Assembly (NCBI GenBank): GCA_035310125.1
Contig: DATGEP010000054.1
Span: 1 to 29,252, forward strand
DNA: 29,252 bases
From: DATGEP01 sp035310125
GTDB lineage: Bacteria > Chloroflexota > Ktedonobacteria > Ktedonobacterales > JADMIN01
Direction of reading: 5' to 3'
The notes below the pieces were generated by a model, which saw only the letters and a program-made list of their open reading frames with translations, did no database searches and had not been told where the DNA came from. Every line of letters starts with the position of its first letter. The first letter of the stretch is position 1. Shown in pieces: positions 1-7,509 of the stretch. A program made the position numbers and the translations under genes.

Positions 1-300
1 GTCAAGGACGCACCCGCGACGGAGCTGGCGGCAGCCATCCGACGGGTAGCGGCGGGTGGCCGCGTGGTAGATCCGGCGCTGGCATCGGCGGCGCTGAGCG
101 ACGGCAGCAATCCTCTGACGGATCGGGAGCGAGCGGTCCTGGCATCGGCGGCGCGTGGCGCAAGTATCGCGGATATGGCCGCGACGATGTATCTCTCCGA
201 GGGCACGGTGCGCAACTATCTCTCCATCGCCATCCAGAAGCTCAACGCGCAGAACCGTGTCGAGGCAGCGCGTATCGCCGAAGAAAAGGGCTGGCTATAG
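1..300 (+). CDS. Response regulator, NarL/FixJ (LuxR) family, C-terminal part
   Basis: The reading frame is open from base 1, so the gene begins outside the window and only the last 99 residues are present. The first 20 or so residues (VKDAPATELAAAIRRVAAGG) look like the end of a receiver domain, after the conserved Lys region. They are followed by a linker and a LuxR-type helix-turn-helix: LTDRERAVLASAARGASIADMAATMYLSEGTVRNYL, broken here as LTDRERAVL, then IADMAATMYLSEGTVRNYLS. The protein should be a DNA-binding transcriptional regulator activated by phosphorylation from a histidine kinase that would lie upstream, outside the window. It ends in a short helical tail (EEKGWL) typical of this family. 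The partner kinase and target genes cannot be seen. Confidence 0.93.
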   Translation, partial: VKDAPATELAAAIRRVAAGGRVVDPALASAALSDGSNPLTDRERAVLASAARGASIADMAATMYLSEGTVRNYLSIAIQKLNAQNRVEAARIAEEKGWL

Positions 301-414
301 AGAGATCAGTTCGATTGAGGGAGCCGCGCTTTGAGCAGCAGGCCCAGCACTGCCTGGACATCGTGTGTCCGGTCATACGGCGTGCGGGACGCTGCTGCCA
401 GAGGTTTCCCCTGA

Positions 415-1260
415 TTAGGAGGCGGAATCTCGCGGGGCGAGCGCCGCCGTAGGAGTCGCGGTCGGAGCCGGAGGGGATGTCGGCGTAGGTGTCGGCTTCG
501 GCGTGGGTGTCGGTGTCGGCGTGGTCGGCGTAGGTGTGGGCGCCGGTCCAGTAGATGCGGTGCCGTAAATGTCTAATGTCGCACCATTCCAGGCCCAATT
601 GTAGATCCACGCCCCCGCTGGCGTCGGCACTTCGACGCAGCCGTGGCTGCCGGTTCGCTGCACGCCGTCGGGATCCGTGTGGGGATAGTTGGTGCCAGGG
701 CCGAAGACTGGGCGCCAGGGTGCGTCGTGGATGAAGTAGCCGGTGTCGGCGAAGTACATCGCGTAGTTGATGTGCTCAGGCGGGTAATAGTATGGCGAGC
801 CGTACGGCCAGGGCGAATAGAAGGTAACGTTTGTTTCCTTGTAGTGGATGTAGAACATCCCATCTGGCGTGGCCAGCTGCGGCATGCCCGTGGTAACGGG
901 AGTACGGAAGTAGAGGCGGTGATCCTGGTACGCCCAGAGCCACTGCTGTGAGAGGCTGACGAGGATGAGCTGTCCGCCAATGTTGGGAACACCCCCAACG
1001 GGATTCGGTCCGGGCGGCGGCGTCGGTGGTGGCGGAGGTGGTGGCGGAGTGATAGGCGGATGCGTCGCTGTCGCGGTAATGGTGGGCGTTGCCGGCACCA
1101 CCGTCGGCGGGAGATACGGCGTAGTTGTCCCCGTTGGCGGTATATTTGCTTGCGCCCCCAACCGCGTGCCGTTCCCGCCGCACGCGATGAGCAGAAGACT
1201 CGCCAGGAGCAGGAATGTGGCGATGCTGATTCCCGCTCGTGCACGCGGCATTCGAAGCAT
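415..1260 (-). CDS. L,D-transpeptidase (YkuD) lipoprotein with Pro/Thr-rich linkers
   Basis: The 281-residue protein has a lipoprotein signal (hydrophobic segment followed by LLIAC, acylated Cys27). A Pro/Thr linker with a run of prolines follows (residues 40-88), then a YkuD catalytic domain (about 95-233) and a second (PT)n tail (240-270). The YkuD signature is visible as His178 in YFIHDAPW and SHGCVEV at 205-211, with Cys208 as nucleophile. This enzyme class makes 3-3 peptidoglycan cross-links or attaches proteins to the wall, and acts outside the membrane. I chose the ATG at 1260 because AAGGAGG lies five bases upstream and the lipoprotein signal then begins correctly; an in-frame extension to 1350 would spoil it. 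The low-complexity Pro/Thr segments on both sides of the domain are unusual and would suit O-glycosylation. It converges on the response regulator gene. Confidence 0.9.
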   Translation of the reverse strand: MLRMPRARAGISIATFLLLASLLLIACGGNGTRLGAQANIPPTGTTTPYLPPTVVPATPTITATATHPPITPPPPPPPPTPPPGPNPVGGVPNIGGQLILVSLSQQWLWAYQDHRLYFRTPVTTGMPQLATPDGMFYIHYKETNVTFYSPWPYGSPYYYPPEHINYAMYFADTGYFIHDAPWRPVFGPGTNYPHTDPDGVQRTGSHGCVEVPTPAGAWIYNWAWNGATLDIYGTASTGPAPTPTPTTPTPTPTPKPTPTPTSPPAPTATPTAALAPRDSAS

Positions 1261-1424
1261 GATTCCTCCTTGGTGGTGCTGCCAGCCGCGTTTCACGACG
1301 AAACGCAGCATCCGACCAACATAGATAGTAACGCCGGTCGGAGGCTGCATAAGACAAGACGGGACTTTCGGGGGAACAGGGTGTCTGCTATGCCAGTGTC
1401 GCGACGAATCGAAGAAGAGGGGGC

Positions 1425-2279
1425 TTAGGATGCCGAGCGTGGCGGTCCACGGCGAATACGTTCGCGTACGGTGGCAGGATCATTGGGTTTCGACCAGAGC
1501 GCTTCCATCCACCACGTTGCGCCAGCCTCCGCGTAGAGCTGGATCTGTGCGCCGGCGGCGTCGGGATCAGCGGCGGGCGTCGTGCCCTCGATGATGATGT
1601 CAAAGGGTGTTGTCGCGGTGCGTTTCGCGGCGATGTAAGCCCGCAGCTCACGGATATCGTCCGGCGACATGCGCTCCTGGCTGCCGTCAGCGCCCATCTT
1701 CATGGGGAGAATGCCGTCCCAGCGTAACGCCCGCCTCATTGAAGCTGGGCGAGGCCACGCGGCGACTACCCAGACGGGAATGCGTGGCGATTGGACCGGC
1801 GTCGGTAGAAAGGTTAGATCGCGGACGGCGTAATGCTTGCCGGTGAAGCTGAAGGTCTCGCCGCTCCAGGCGCGGTCCAATATCTCCAGGCTTTCGTCGA
1901 GCAGCTCCGCACGGGTCTTGCGATCCGTCGCTTCACCAACTCGGCCAAATCCGGCGTCGTCCAGTGCGCCAAGGCCGACGGGCAGGACAAGCCGACCGTG
2001 CGAGAGGTGATCGAGAGTAGTGGTCTCGCGGGCGACCTTCCAGGGGCGGCGGCGCGAGAGCGGCGTAATCATGGTGCCGATACGTACGCGGCTGGTGTGG
2101 CTGGCGACGGCGGCTAGCGCTACCCAGGGATCATAGCTGGGTGCCATAGGATCGAGCTCGACATCAATGTAGATGCAGTCAGGGATAAAGATACCGTCCC
2201 AACCAGCGGTTTCTGCGTCCTGAGCAAGCGAGACCACATCGAAGACGGTGCCTGAAGGAATGACGAAGCCGTAACGCAT
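1425..2279 (-). CDS. LLM-class flavin-dependent (luciferase-like) oxidoreductase
   Basis: This 284-residue protein belongs to the bacterial luciferase-like monooxygenase family, which uses FMN or coenzyme F420 in a TIM-barrel fold. Family features include the N-terminal MRYGFVIPSG, AETAGWDGIFIPD, the barrel segment ASHTSRVRIGTMITPL followed by ARETTTLDHLSHGR, VGLG, and the KTRAELLDESLEIL...WSGETFSFTGKHY region. The LDHLSHGR and 'FTGKHY' elements are typical of F420-dependent members, but cofactor choice cannot be settled from sequence alone. The protein is somewhat shorter than the usual 300-350 residues. The ATG at 2279 has GAGGAG five bases upstream. It is a monocistronic-looking gene on the minus strand; the substrate is unknown. 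Confidence 0.9.
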   Translation of the reverse strand: MRYGFVIPSGTVFDVVSLAQDAETAGWDGIFIPDCIYIDVELDPMAPSYDPWVALAAVASHTSRVRIGTMITPLSRRRPWKVARETTTLDHLSHGRLVLPVGLGALDDAGFGRVGEATDRKTRAELLDESLEILDRAWSGETFSFTGKHYAVRDLTFLPTPVQSPRIPVWVVAAWPRPASMRRALRWDGILPMKMGADGSQERMSPDDIRELRAYIAAKRTATTPFDIIIEGTTPAADPDAAGAQIQLYAEAGATWWMEALWSKPNDPATVRERIRRGPPRSAS

Positions 2280-2302
2280 ATACTCCTCCTCGTGGCGGGA
2301 AT

Positions 2303-2317
2303 GACGCCCCTACGAAG
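2303..2317 (-). repeat. Short copy of the dispersed GTAGGGGCGTC element
   Basis: On the minus strand this reads CTTCGTAGGGGCGTC. It matches the core of the longer repeats at 16819-16852 and 29108-29141 (CTTTGTAGGGGCGTC in the latter). It lies in the leader of the luciferase-like oxidoreductase gene. The match is short, so shared ancestry is plausible but not certain. Confidence 0.35.
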
Positions 2318-2394
2318 AGGAGTATACAGGTACAAATTGGACACGATGTGTCAGGTATCGTTGAAGATTGTTAGCCAAAAACCTGGTGGAGGGC

Positions 2395-2448
2395 GCGGGC
2401 GTTCCCGACCGCCGACCGGCTATCAGCCGGCGGGGATACGGCGCCCGC
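2395..2448. other. Nested inverted repeat downstream of the cupredoxin gene
   Basis: An outer pair GCGGGCG (2395-2401) / CGCCCGC (2442-2448) encloses a perfect inner hairpin CCGGCT (2416-2421), loop ATC, AGCCGG (2425-2430). It begins ten bases after the end of the cupredoxin gene (minus strand) and could form a long GC-rich structure that ends or stabilises that transcript. There is no T-tract, so it is not a classical intrinsic terminator. Confidence 0.45.
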
Positions 2449-2457
2449 AACCCACGC

Positions 2458-2877
2458 TTATGGCGTAACGGTGATCGTGACCTGCATTGAGGGATGTATC
2501 GTGCAGGTAATTTTGAACGTGCCGGCGGTAGGAAAGGTAATCGCTTTGGTGTCGCCGGGATTGAAGACGACGCCGCCCGATGGCGAGAACTCGCTGGGCG
2601 CGCCTTGCGCGGCGGTAAACATGCCGTGCGTGCCGGTGACCAGATCGTGTGTCCCGCCGCTAGAGGACGGATCGTTGAATGTCACCGATTGGCCGGCTTT
2701 AATCGTGACGTTAGTGCTACCGGAAAACGACGTTGCCGCCATACCGATCGTCGCCGAATTGCCGGTAGTTCCCGTGGATGAGCTGCCACCACCACCGCCA
2801 CCACCGGCGGTAGTGCCTCCGCACGCTGCCAGAGCGAAGACAAAGATGGCAAAAAGGATGAAAGCGCTCTTTCGCAT
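2458..2877 (-). CDS. Cupredoxin-domain (plastocyanin-like) lipoprotein
   Basis: The 139-residue protein has a lipoprotein signal (FALAAC, Cys19), a Gly/Ser-rich spacer, and a blue-copper fold domain of about 90 residues. Candidate type 1 copper ligands are the His in GGTHDLV and the Cys, His and Met of CTIHPSM near the C-terminus (C-x2-H-x2-M). It should be a membrane-tethered, periplasmic or outer-face single-electron carrier. The start at 2877 is preferred because the lipoprotein signal begins there and an AAAGGA site lies upstream; an in-frame extension to 3030 would put 51 residues before the signal. It lies just beyond the terminator of the cytochrome b6-type operon, so it may carry electrons to or from that complex. 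That link is inferred from position. Confidence 0.85.
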   Translation of the reverse strand: MRKSAFILFAIFVFALAACGGTTAGGGGGGGSSSTGTTGNSATIGMAATSFSGSTNVTIKAGQSVTFNDPSSSGGTHDLVTGTHGMFTAAQGAPSEFSPSGGVVFNPGDTKAITFPTAGTFKITCTIHPSMQVTITVTP

Positions 2878-3004
2878 AGATGTATCCTTTCGGGTTCGGC
2901 GAGCTAACGGTTGACCAGATGCCGTGCATACTTTATCGCTGGTTCGTAGATGGGTACGGCGATATGTTACAAAAGTGCCGCCGAGAAGAAGGATTTGACT
3001 GCGG

Positions 3005-3048
3005 AAAAAACAAATCTGGGCTCGTAGCACACCGCTACGAGCCCAGAT
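3005..3048 (-). terminator. Rho-independent terminator of the cytochrome b6-type operon
   Basis: A perfect 15-bp inverted repeat (3014-3028 with 3034-3048, arm ATCTGGGCTCGTAGC on the plus strand, 5-base loop) lies 15 bases after the last stop codon of the operon. On the minus strand it is followed by TTTGTTTTTT (plus-strand A-run ending at 3005-3010). Stem, loop and U-tract make this a textbook intrinsic terminator separating the operon from the cupredoxin lipoprotein gene. Confidence 0.93.
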
Positions 3049-3062
3049 GAAGAGAAGAGTTG

Positions 3063-4961
3063 TTACCGGCTGACGACAAAGCTTGATGCCCCGTTGCCGT
3101 TGACCCCTTCGAGCATCTCCACTTCTCCCGCCGCGTCGGGTCCGGCGGCGGTGTAGGCGAAGGCGCCGACGGAAGCGAGGACGACAGCAAGCACAACCAG
3201 CTCAGGATAGGGCGGGAGGGTGTGGAGCACGATCGCGCTGGCCAAGCCAATCAGGGTGGAGATGATAATGACCAGCATCCACGGGATCGAGCGGGCGCGG
3301 ACCGCGCCGTAGAGGCAGGCGAGGATGCCTACCAGCTCGAAGATGCCGCCTACCAGGAAGAAGGCCTGTGACCCTTGCATCGCATCTATACCCTGGGTCA
3401 GCACGTCGGTATGGAAACCCTGGATTGCGCCGATGAGCTCGAGGAGGATGCCGATGGCCAGCACCCACAGGCCGAATTTGCGCAGGTTGCTAAAGGGCTT
3501 GCGCCGCACGAGCACGGTGAACTGATAGATCGCGAAGCCACCCATCAGCAGCAGCGCCCAGAAGGCATCGTGAAGGCCACCTTTGCCGGGCTGATAGAAG
3601 AGCGCCAGCGCCTCGACCTCGAAGAAGTTCGGCAACGAGAACACGGCAAAGCCGAAGAGATAGATCAGCATGAGCGTGCCGAGAACAAGCCACTGGCCTG
3701 TGCAGCCGAGCTGCGCTGGTGGTGTCGGCGCGAACTCGCGCTGAGTGCTCCACGTAAAGACGAAGGCGACGATGGCGATGCTCGTGGCGACGATGAGACC
3801 TAGCGGAAGCTGGACGGGATCATCCACATGAATGACGGTGACGGCGAGCCCAACGTAGATGAGGCCGATGGTGCAGCCGAGGACGATGGTGTCCCGCCGG
3901 GTGCTCCAGAAGTAGAGACCTGCCATCAACAGCCCAAACGTCAAGGAGAAGACGATCGTGCAGATGATATAGCCGGTGAAAGGCGTGAACGTGCAGCTTT
4001 CTGGAATAGCCACCTTACGCGAGCACTGCACCCATATCTGGTTGGGATCGGCGCCGTGGATGAGATTGACGATTGGATACGTGACAGCCCAGATCACCAG
4101 CAGCGGCACGGCGACGTTACCGATCAGGCCGACGACGCCATGCAGGTACGTGGCGGGCATGAACCGTTGCCGGTTGGCGATCATGATGGGTAGCAGCCAA
4201 AGCTGTAGGGCGAACATGGCCAGCAGCAACGCGATAAAGAGCAGGACATTGCCAGCGTCGCCAAGCGGCTGAGCATTTGTCAGCGAGGTGAACTTGCCGT
4301 TGAAGGTGAAGACTGTCAGGTAGATCGCGACGATGACGATGGAGAGGCCGAGGCTGAAGCGCACGAGCAGAGCGCTCAGGGGGCCGGCGAGCTTGCCGGT
4401 GAGGGCAAAAGGATTGAGCACGGCGAAACTGAGCATGCCGATGCCGAAAACCAGGGCAATCATGCCGACTGATGCGATGTCAATGCTGTTGAGCTGGAAC
4501 CAGGCCGGGTGGAACAGATACGCGGTGCCGCTCGGCCAGTAGGTGACATTTCCGCCCTGGTTGACCTGCTCTGGCAGGAACTCTCCCCAGCCGGGATTGC
4601 CCATGATGTTCGTGGCGCCAAGGCCAATGCGGACCTGATACATGAAGAATGCGCCCACGACCGAGATGGCTGCGCCCACGAGGGCGAAGAGCGGCCATGG
4701 GATCAGTGGTCGCGGATCATAGAGCATCGCCACCTCAAAGCAGAGAATACCCAATGCCAGCGCCACCAGAGCGAGGTCGAGGGTGCCCTGCTCCCACCGG
4801 GTGAGGGTAGAGAGGACGGAAACGTTGAAGACATAGCTGGGCAACTGGCCGACCAGAATCGCCGCCACGAAGAAGAATCCCGTGGCGATGAGGATCGCCC
4901 GCGCCCAGGACATGGGCTTCTCATGTTCCCGTTCGCGGACGGGCGCCGCTGTCACTGCCAT
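3063..4961 (-). CDS. Unidentified large polytopic membrane protein of the bc-type operon
   Basis: I do not recognise a family for this 632-residue protein. It contains about 16 hydrophobic segments spread over its full length, joined by short loops, with a longer extracytoplasmic loop near 105-150 (GNPGWGEFLPEQVNQGG) and another near 300-330 that holds two Cys (VQCSRK, ESCTFTP). Scattered His residues in or near membrane segments (LFHPAW, TYLHGVVG, VIHVDD, GLHDAFW) could bind haem or metal, but no known haem-copper oxidase or NrfD signature is present. It is the last gene of the operon, 30 bases after the cytochrome c/cupredoxin gene, and starts at an ATG with AAGGGAG upstream. Its place suggests a subunit or partner of the quinol-oxidising complex, perhaps in quinone binding or ion translocation; this is inference from context only. 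Confidence 0.9.
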   Translation of the reverse strand: MAVTAAPVREREHEKPMSWARAILIATGFFFVAAILVGQLPSYVFNVSVLSTLTRWEQGTLDLALVALALGILCFEVAMLYDPRPLIPWPLFALVGAAISVVGAFFMYQVRIGLGATNIMGNPGWGEFLPEQVNQGGNVTYWPSGTAYLFHPAWFQLNSIDIASVGMIALVFGIGMLSFAVLNPFALTGKLAGPLSALLVRFSLGLSIVIVAIYLTVFTFNGKFTSLTNAQPLGDAGNVLLFIALLLAMFALQLWLLPIMIANRQRFMPATYLHGVVGLIGNVAVPLLVIWAVTYPIVNLIHGADPNQIWVQCSRKVAIPESCTFTPFTGYIICTIVFSLTFGLLMAGLYFWSTRRDTIVLGCTIGLIYVGLAVTVIHVDDPVQLPLGLIVATSIAIVAFVFTWSTQREFAPTPPAQLGCTGQWLVLGTLMLIYLFGFAVFSLPNFFEVEALALFYQPGKGGLHDAFWALLLMGGFAIYQFTVLVRRKPFSNLRKFGLWVLAIGILLELIGAIQGFHTDVLTQGIDAMQGSQAFFLVGGIFELVGILACLYGAVRARSIPWMLVIIISTLIGLASAIVLHTLPPYPELVVLAVVLASVGAFAYTAAGPDAAGEVEMLEGVNGNGASSFVVSR

Positions 4962-4991
4962 TGTGAGTAACTCCCTTTCAGACGCCCGGCC

Positions 4992-6071
4992 CTATGCCAC
5001 GACGGTAATCCAGCCGATCATTCCGGGGTGTACGCCGCAATAGAACGGATAATCACCCGGTTTGGTAAATGTGAACGTGTATACATCCGCTGTGCCCGGC
5101 ATGAGTAGCTTCGTCGCATCGCCAAAGTCTTTGCCAATGGACGGTGGAACGCCTTCTACCACGCTATGCGGCGCATGCGATAGCTTGTTGCTCCAGGTGA
5201 CGACGGTGCCGACCTTAATGGTGATGTTGGCGTTATCACCGGCATTCGCCTGCGGCGTCGCGCCGACGGCGAACCAACCATAGCCCGACGAGTTGCCGGT
5301 GGTATCCTGCGCCTGAATTTCAACTGTCGTCTGTTTGGTCAGATCGGTGAAGGTCGAGGCAGCCGGCTTCTTAGAGCCGCTGGCAACGGCGGTCGCTTCG
5401 GTATGAAACTCCGCAATCTGTGTGGGGTTCGATAAGGTGGCCAGCACGTAGCTGAAGCCGTTGATATTCTCGAGTTTGTTCGTGGTGCGGTACGCGGGAT
5501 CGGAGGAGCGGATCAGCGCCACGAGGTAACTGATATCGGCATCCGTAAGCGAGCCGCCGTAGCGGTCGGACCACGCGGGCATCTGTAGCTTCGTGCTGGT
5601 GAGGTCGGTGAAGTTGGCTGGCACGCCCGCCGAGATGACGCGCGTAATGTCGTCGTTGGTGAGCTTGTTGACGGCTGGGTTGTTATTGAGCTGTGGCCCG
5701 GCGAGACCCTGCCCCAGGAAGCCGTGGCAGGAGGCGCAATACTGACCGAAGAGGGTGGCGCCGCGTTGCAGCGTCAGTTTGTACTGATCGTTTGCCGCGC
5801 CTGCCTGTTGCTGCTGCTGGTTGACCAGCAGGAAGGGAATGATGAACGCGATGGCGATGATGAAGATCAACGCGCCGTAGCCCGTCTTTTCGACCACATT
5901 GGTGCGCGAATAAAAGGTGTAGACCAGGGCCGCGGTCACGAGACATAGGGCCATCAAGCCGTAGGCAATGCGCCCTTCGAGCACGGAGGTGAAGCCGAGC
6001 AACGCGAAGATGACAGCCAGCGCGACACCACCCACGACGAAGAGAAAGCCTGGATTGCGATTATTGCCCAT
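4992..6071 (-). CDS. Membrane-anchored cytochrome c fused to a C-terminal cupredoxin domain
   Basis: The 359-residue protein has three N-terminal membrane spans (about 8-30, 36-54 and 64-84). A class I cytochrome c domain follows (about 98-195), with haem motif CASCH at 112-116 and a likely axial Met164 in LQMPAW. After a linker of about 80 residues comes a cupredoxin domain (about 280-359) with candidate ligands His302, Cys345, His348 and Met351 (CGVHPGM). It therefore carries a haem and a type 1 copper centre in one chain. Placed directly after the Rieske gene (34-base gap), it probably replaces cytochrome c1 or f and passes electrons on to its own copper domain or to a soluble cupredoxin. 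The domain assignments are strong; the electron path is inferred. Confidence 0.92.
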   Translation of the reverse strand: MGNNRNPGFLFVVGGVALAVIFALLGFTSVLEGRIAYGLMALCLVTAALVYTFYSRTNVVEKTGYGALIFIIAIAFIIPFLLVNQQQQQAGAANDQYKLTLQRGATLFGQYCASCHGFLGQGLAGPQLNNNPAVNKLTNDDITRVISAGVPANFTDLTSTKLQMPAWSDRYGGSLTDADISYLVALIRSSDPAYRTTNKLENINGFSYVLATLSNPTQIAEFHTEATAVASGSKKPAASTFTDLTKQTTVEIQAQDTTGNSSGYGWFAVGATPQANAGDNANITIKVGTVVTWSNKLSHAPHSVVEGVPPSIGKDFGDATKLLMPGTADVYTFTFTKPGDYPFYCGVHPGMIGWITVVA

Positions 6072-6105
6072 CTACCTGTATCCTCAGTTCGTCGGAATTG
6101 GTGCA

Positions 6106-6801
6106 CTATTGTGCCGAGCACTGGACGCTAGGCACCTCGAGAATGCGTGTTGAGGCGTCTGGACGATTGACGTGCTGGTTGAGCGAGCCCGTGTCCACGA
6201 GCACGTTGCCACTGCTGTCGAACGACATGGCGAAGCGATCGGCACTCCGCGGCGCCGGGCCGTCCAGATACTCGCCGTCAACATTGTAGTGCGAGCCGTG
6301 GCAGGGGCACTTAAAGCTCTGGCAGTCATCGCGGAACGGATACTTGCAGCCTAGATGCACGCAGACCTGATAGAGCGCGATCCAGTAGCTGCCGTCTTTG
6401 TCGGTGGTCCAGCTTTCGGCGGTCAGCTGATCCTGGAGGGGCTGGCCATTCAGCAGGAACTTGGTGTCGCCACCGGAGGCGAGGTGAATAATGTACGACT
6501 TGGCGGCGGACTCGTAGAAAACACCCTTACCATCCAGCGCGAACGCACCCTGCGCGGCGGGAGTGTAGGTGTTCTTCGGCTTGAGCTGGATGACGGAGCC
6601 GAACTGCCCCGCGAGGTTGGGGTACAGCATGGTGAGCGCCGCATAAGTGGCGCTGCCACTCAACGCGAGCAGCGAGAGGCCGGTGGCGCGCCGCAGCAGC
6701 TGCCTCCGGCTGATGCCGCGCCGGGTATTCTCCGCCGATTCGGCGCCACCGCCGGTCAGGACTTCATATTCCTGGGGGGTTCGCGGTGATTCTATGGTCA
6801 T
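6106..6801 (-). CDS. Rieske [2Fe-2S] protein of a cytochrome bc/b6-type complex
   Basis: The 231-residue protein has an N-terminal cytoplasmic stretch, a twin-arginine-like SRRQLLRR motif (31-38) before a hydrophobic anchor (about 41-60), then a Rieske domain. Both cluster-binding boxes are intact: CVHLGC at 147-152 (ligands Cys147 and His149) and CPCHGSHY at 165-172 (ligands Cys165 and His168), with Cys152 and Cys167 forming the usual disulfide. It accepts the first electron from quinol at the Qo site and hands it to the cytochrome c. It follows the subunit IV-like gene after 96 bases. The potential export by the Tat pathway fits the family, where the folded cluster protein is exported. Confidence 0.95.
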   Translation of the reverse strand: MTIESPRTPQEYEVLTGGGAESAENTRRGISRRQLLRRATGLSLLALSGSATYAALTMLYPNLAGQFGSVIQLKPKNTYTPAAQGAFALDGKGVFYESAAKSYIIHLASGGDTKFLLNGQPLQDQLTAESWTTDKDGSYWIALYQVCVHLGCKYPFRDDCQSFKCPCHGSHYNVDGEYLDGPAPRSADRFAMSFDSSGNVLVDTGSLNQHVNRPDASTRILEVPSVQCSAQ

Positions 6802-6897
6802 GCGTGCCTGTCCCTCTTGGATGAGAACTCAATTCGCGGCCCAGCGAGTCCACCAGGCGCATCACGGCCTCGCCGCCGGACGCGCACTGCTCTGTAG

Positions 6898-7422
6898 CTA
6901 GAGGTCAAAGTAGACGTGCTGCCAGGGCCAGATCCACTGCCAGCCGGAGCCACGGAAGAAGCTGCCGGCGAGAATGGTGATCGCGAAGAAAAGTGCGATC
7001 ATGGTAAAGAGCGAGATCGAGAGCTTGCGGTCCTCGAACGCCCGGCTGGGATTGCGGTCTATATAGGGCAACAGCGCCATGCCCACGAGCACGAAGCCGG
7101 GCAGGAGCACGCCGGCGATGGTTGGTGGGAAGTAGTGAAGCTGCTCTTGCAGGCCAAGGAAATACCACGGCGCTTTCGCTGGGTTCGGCGTCAGGTTCGC
7201 ATTCTGGTGGTCGCGCAACGGCGCTTCGATGGCGATACTCACAACTGTAAGCATCGCCGTCATGAGCATCGCGGCCAGAAACTCGCGGACCAGCAGGTGC
7301 GGCCAGACGAAAACGGAGTCTTCAAGCTGCCGTTCGACACGCGTGATGGCTTCCTGCTTGACCACGGCCAGCGTGCGATAGCGCTTCTGTGTCGCCGCTG
7401 TTCTCGGTTCGGTTGTTGCCAT
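6898..7422 (-). CDS. Cytochrome b C-terminal subunit (subunit IV-like)
   Basis: The 174-residue protein corresponds to the C-terminal half of cytochrome b, or subunit IV of b6f: three membrane spans after a 45-residue cytoplasmic N-terminus. The Qo-site PEWY motif is replaced by KAPWYF (in NPAKAPWYFLGLQEQL), as in many split, low-potential complexes that are thought to use menaquinol. The usual Glu is therefore absent at this position. LLPYIDRNPSR matches the conserved loop before the last helices. The start ATG has AAGGAG seven bases upstream. It lies 87 bases after the b6-like gene and forms the b subunit together with it. Confidence 0.93.
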   Translation of the reverse strand: MATTEPRTAATQKRYRTLAVVKQEAITRVERQLEDSVFVWPHLLVREFLAAMLMTAMLTVVSIAIEAPLRDHQNANLTPNPAKAPWYFLGLQEQLHYFPPTIAGVLLPGFVLVGMALLPYIDRNPSRAFEDRKLSISLFTMIALFFAITILAGSFFRGSGWQWIWPWQHVYFDL

Positions 7423-7509
7423 GGAAGGTCTCCTTGGTCGTCGCCTGGATTGCTCCGGTATGGGCAGCTACGCCTACCCGGCGCGGTCCAGGCTGGGTCG
7501 CGCGAACGC

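Noticed and set aside
2321..2326. TATACT -10-like hexamer on the minus strand before the luciferase-like gene
   Set aside because: No reasonable -35 at 16-18 bases spacing and no extended -10, so it is not listed as a promoter.
4509..4970. Plus-strand open frames within the large membrane protein gene
   Set aside because: They are charged, His/Glu/Arg-rich antisense translations of hydrophobic codons, which is expected opposite a membrane protein gene.
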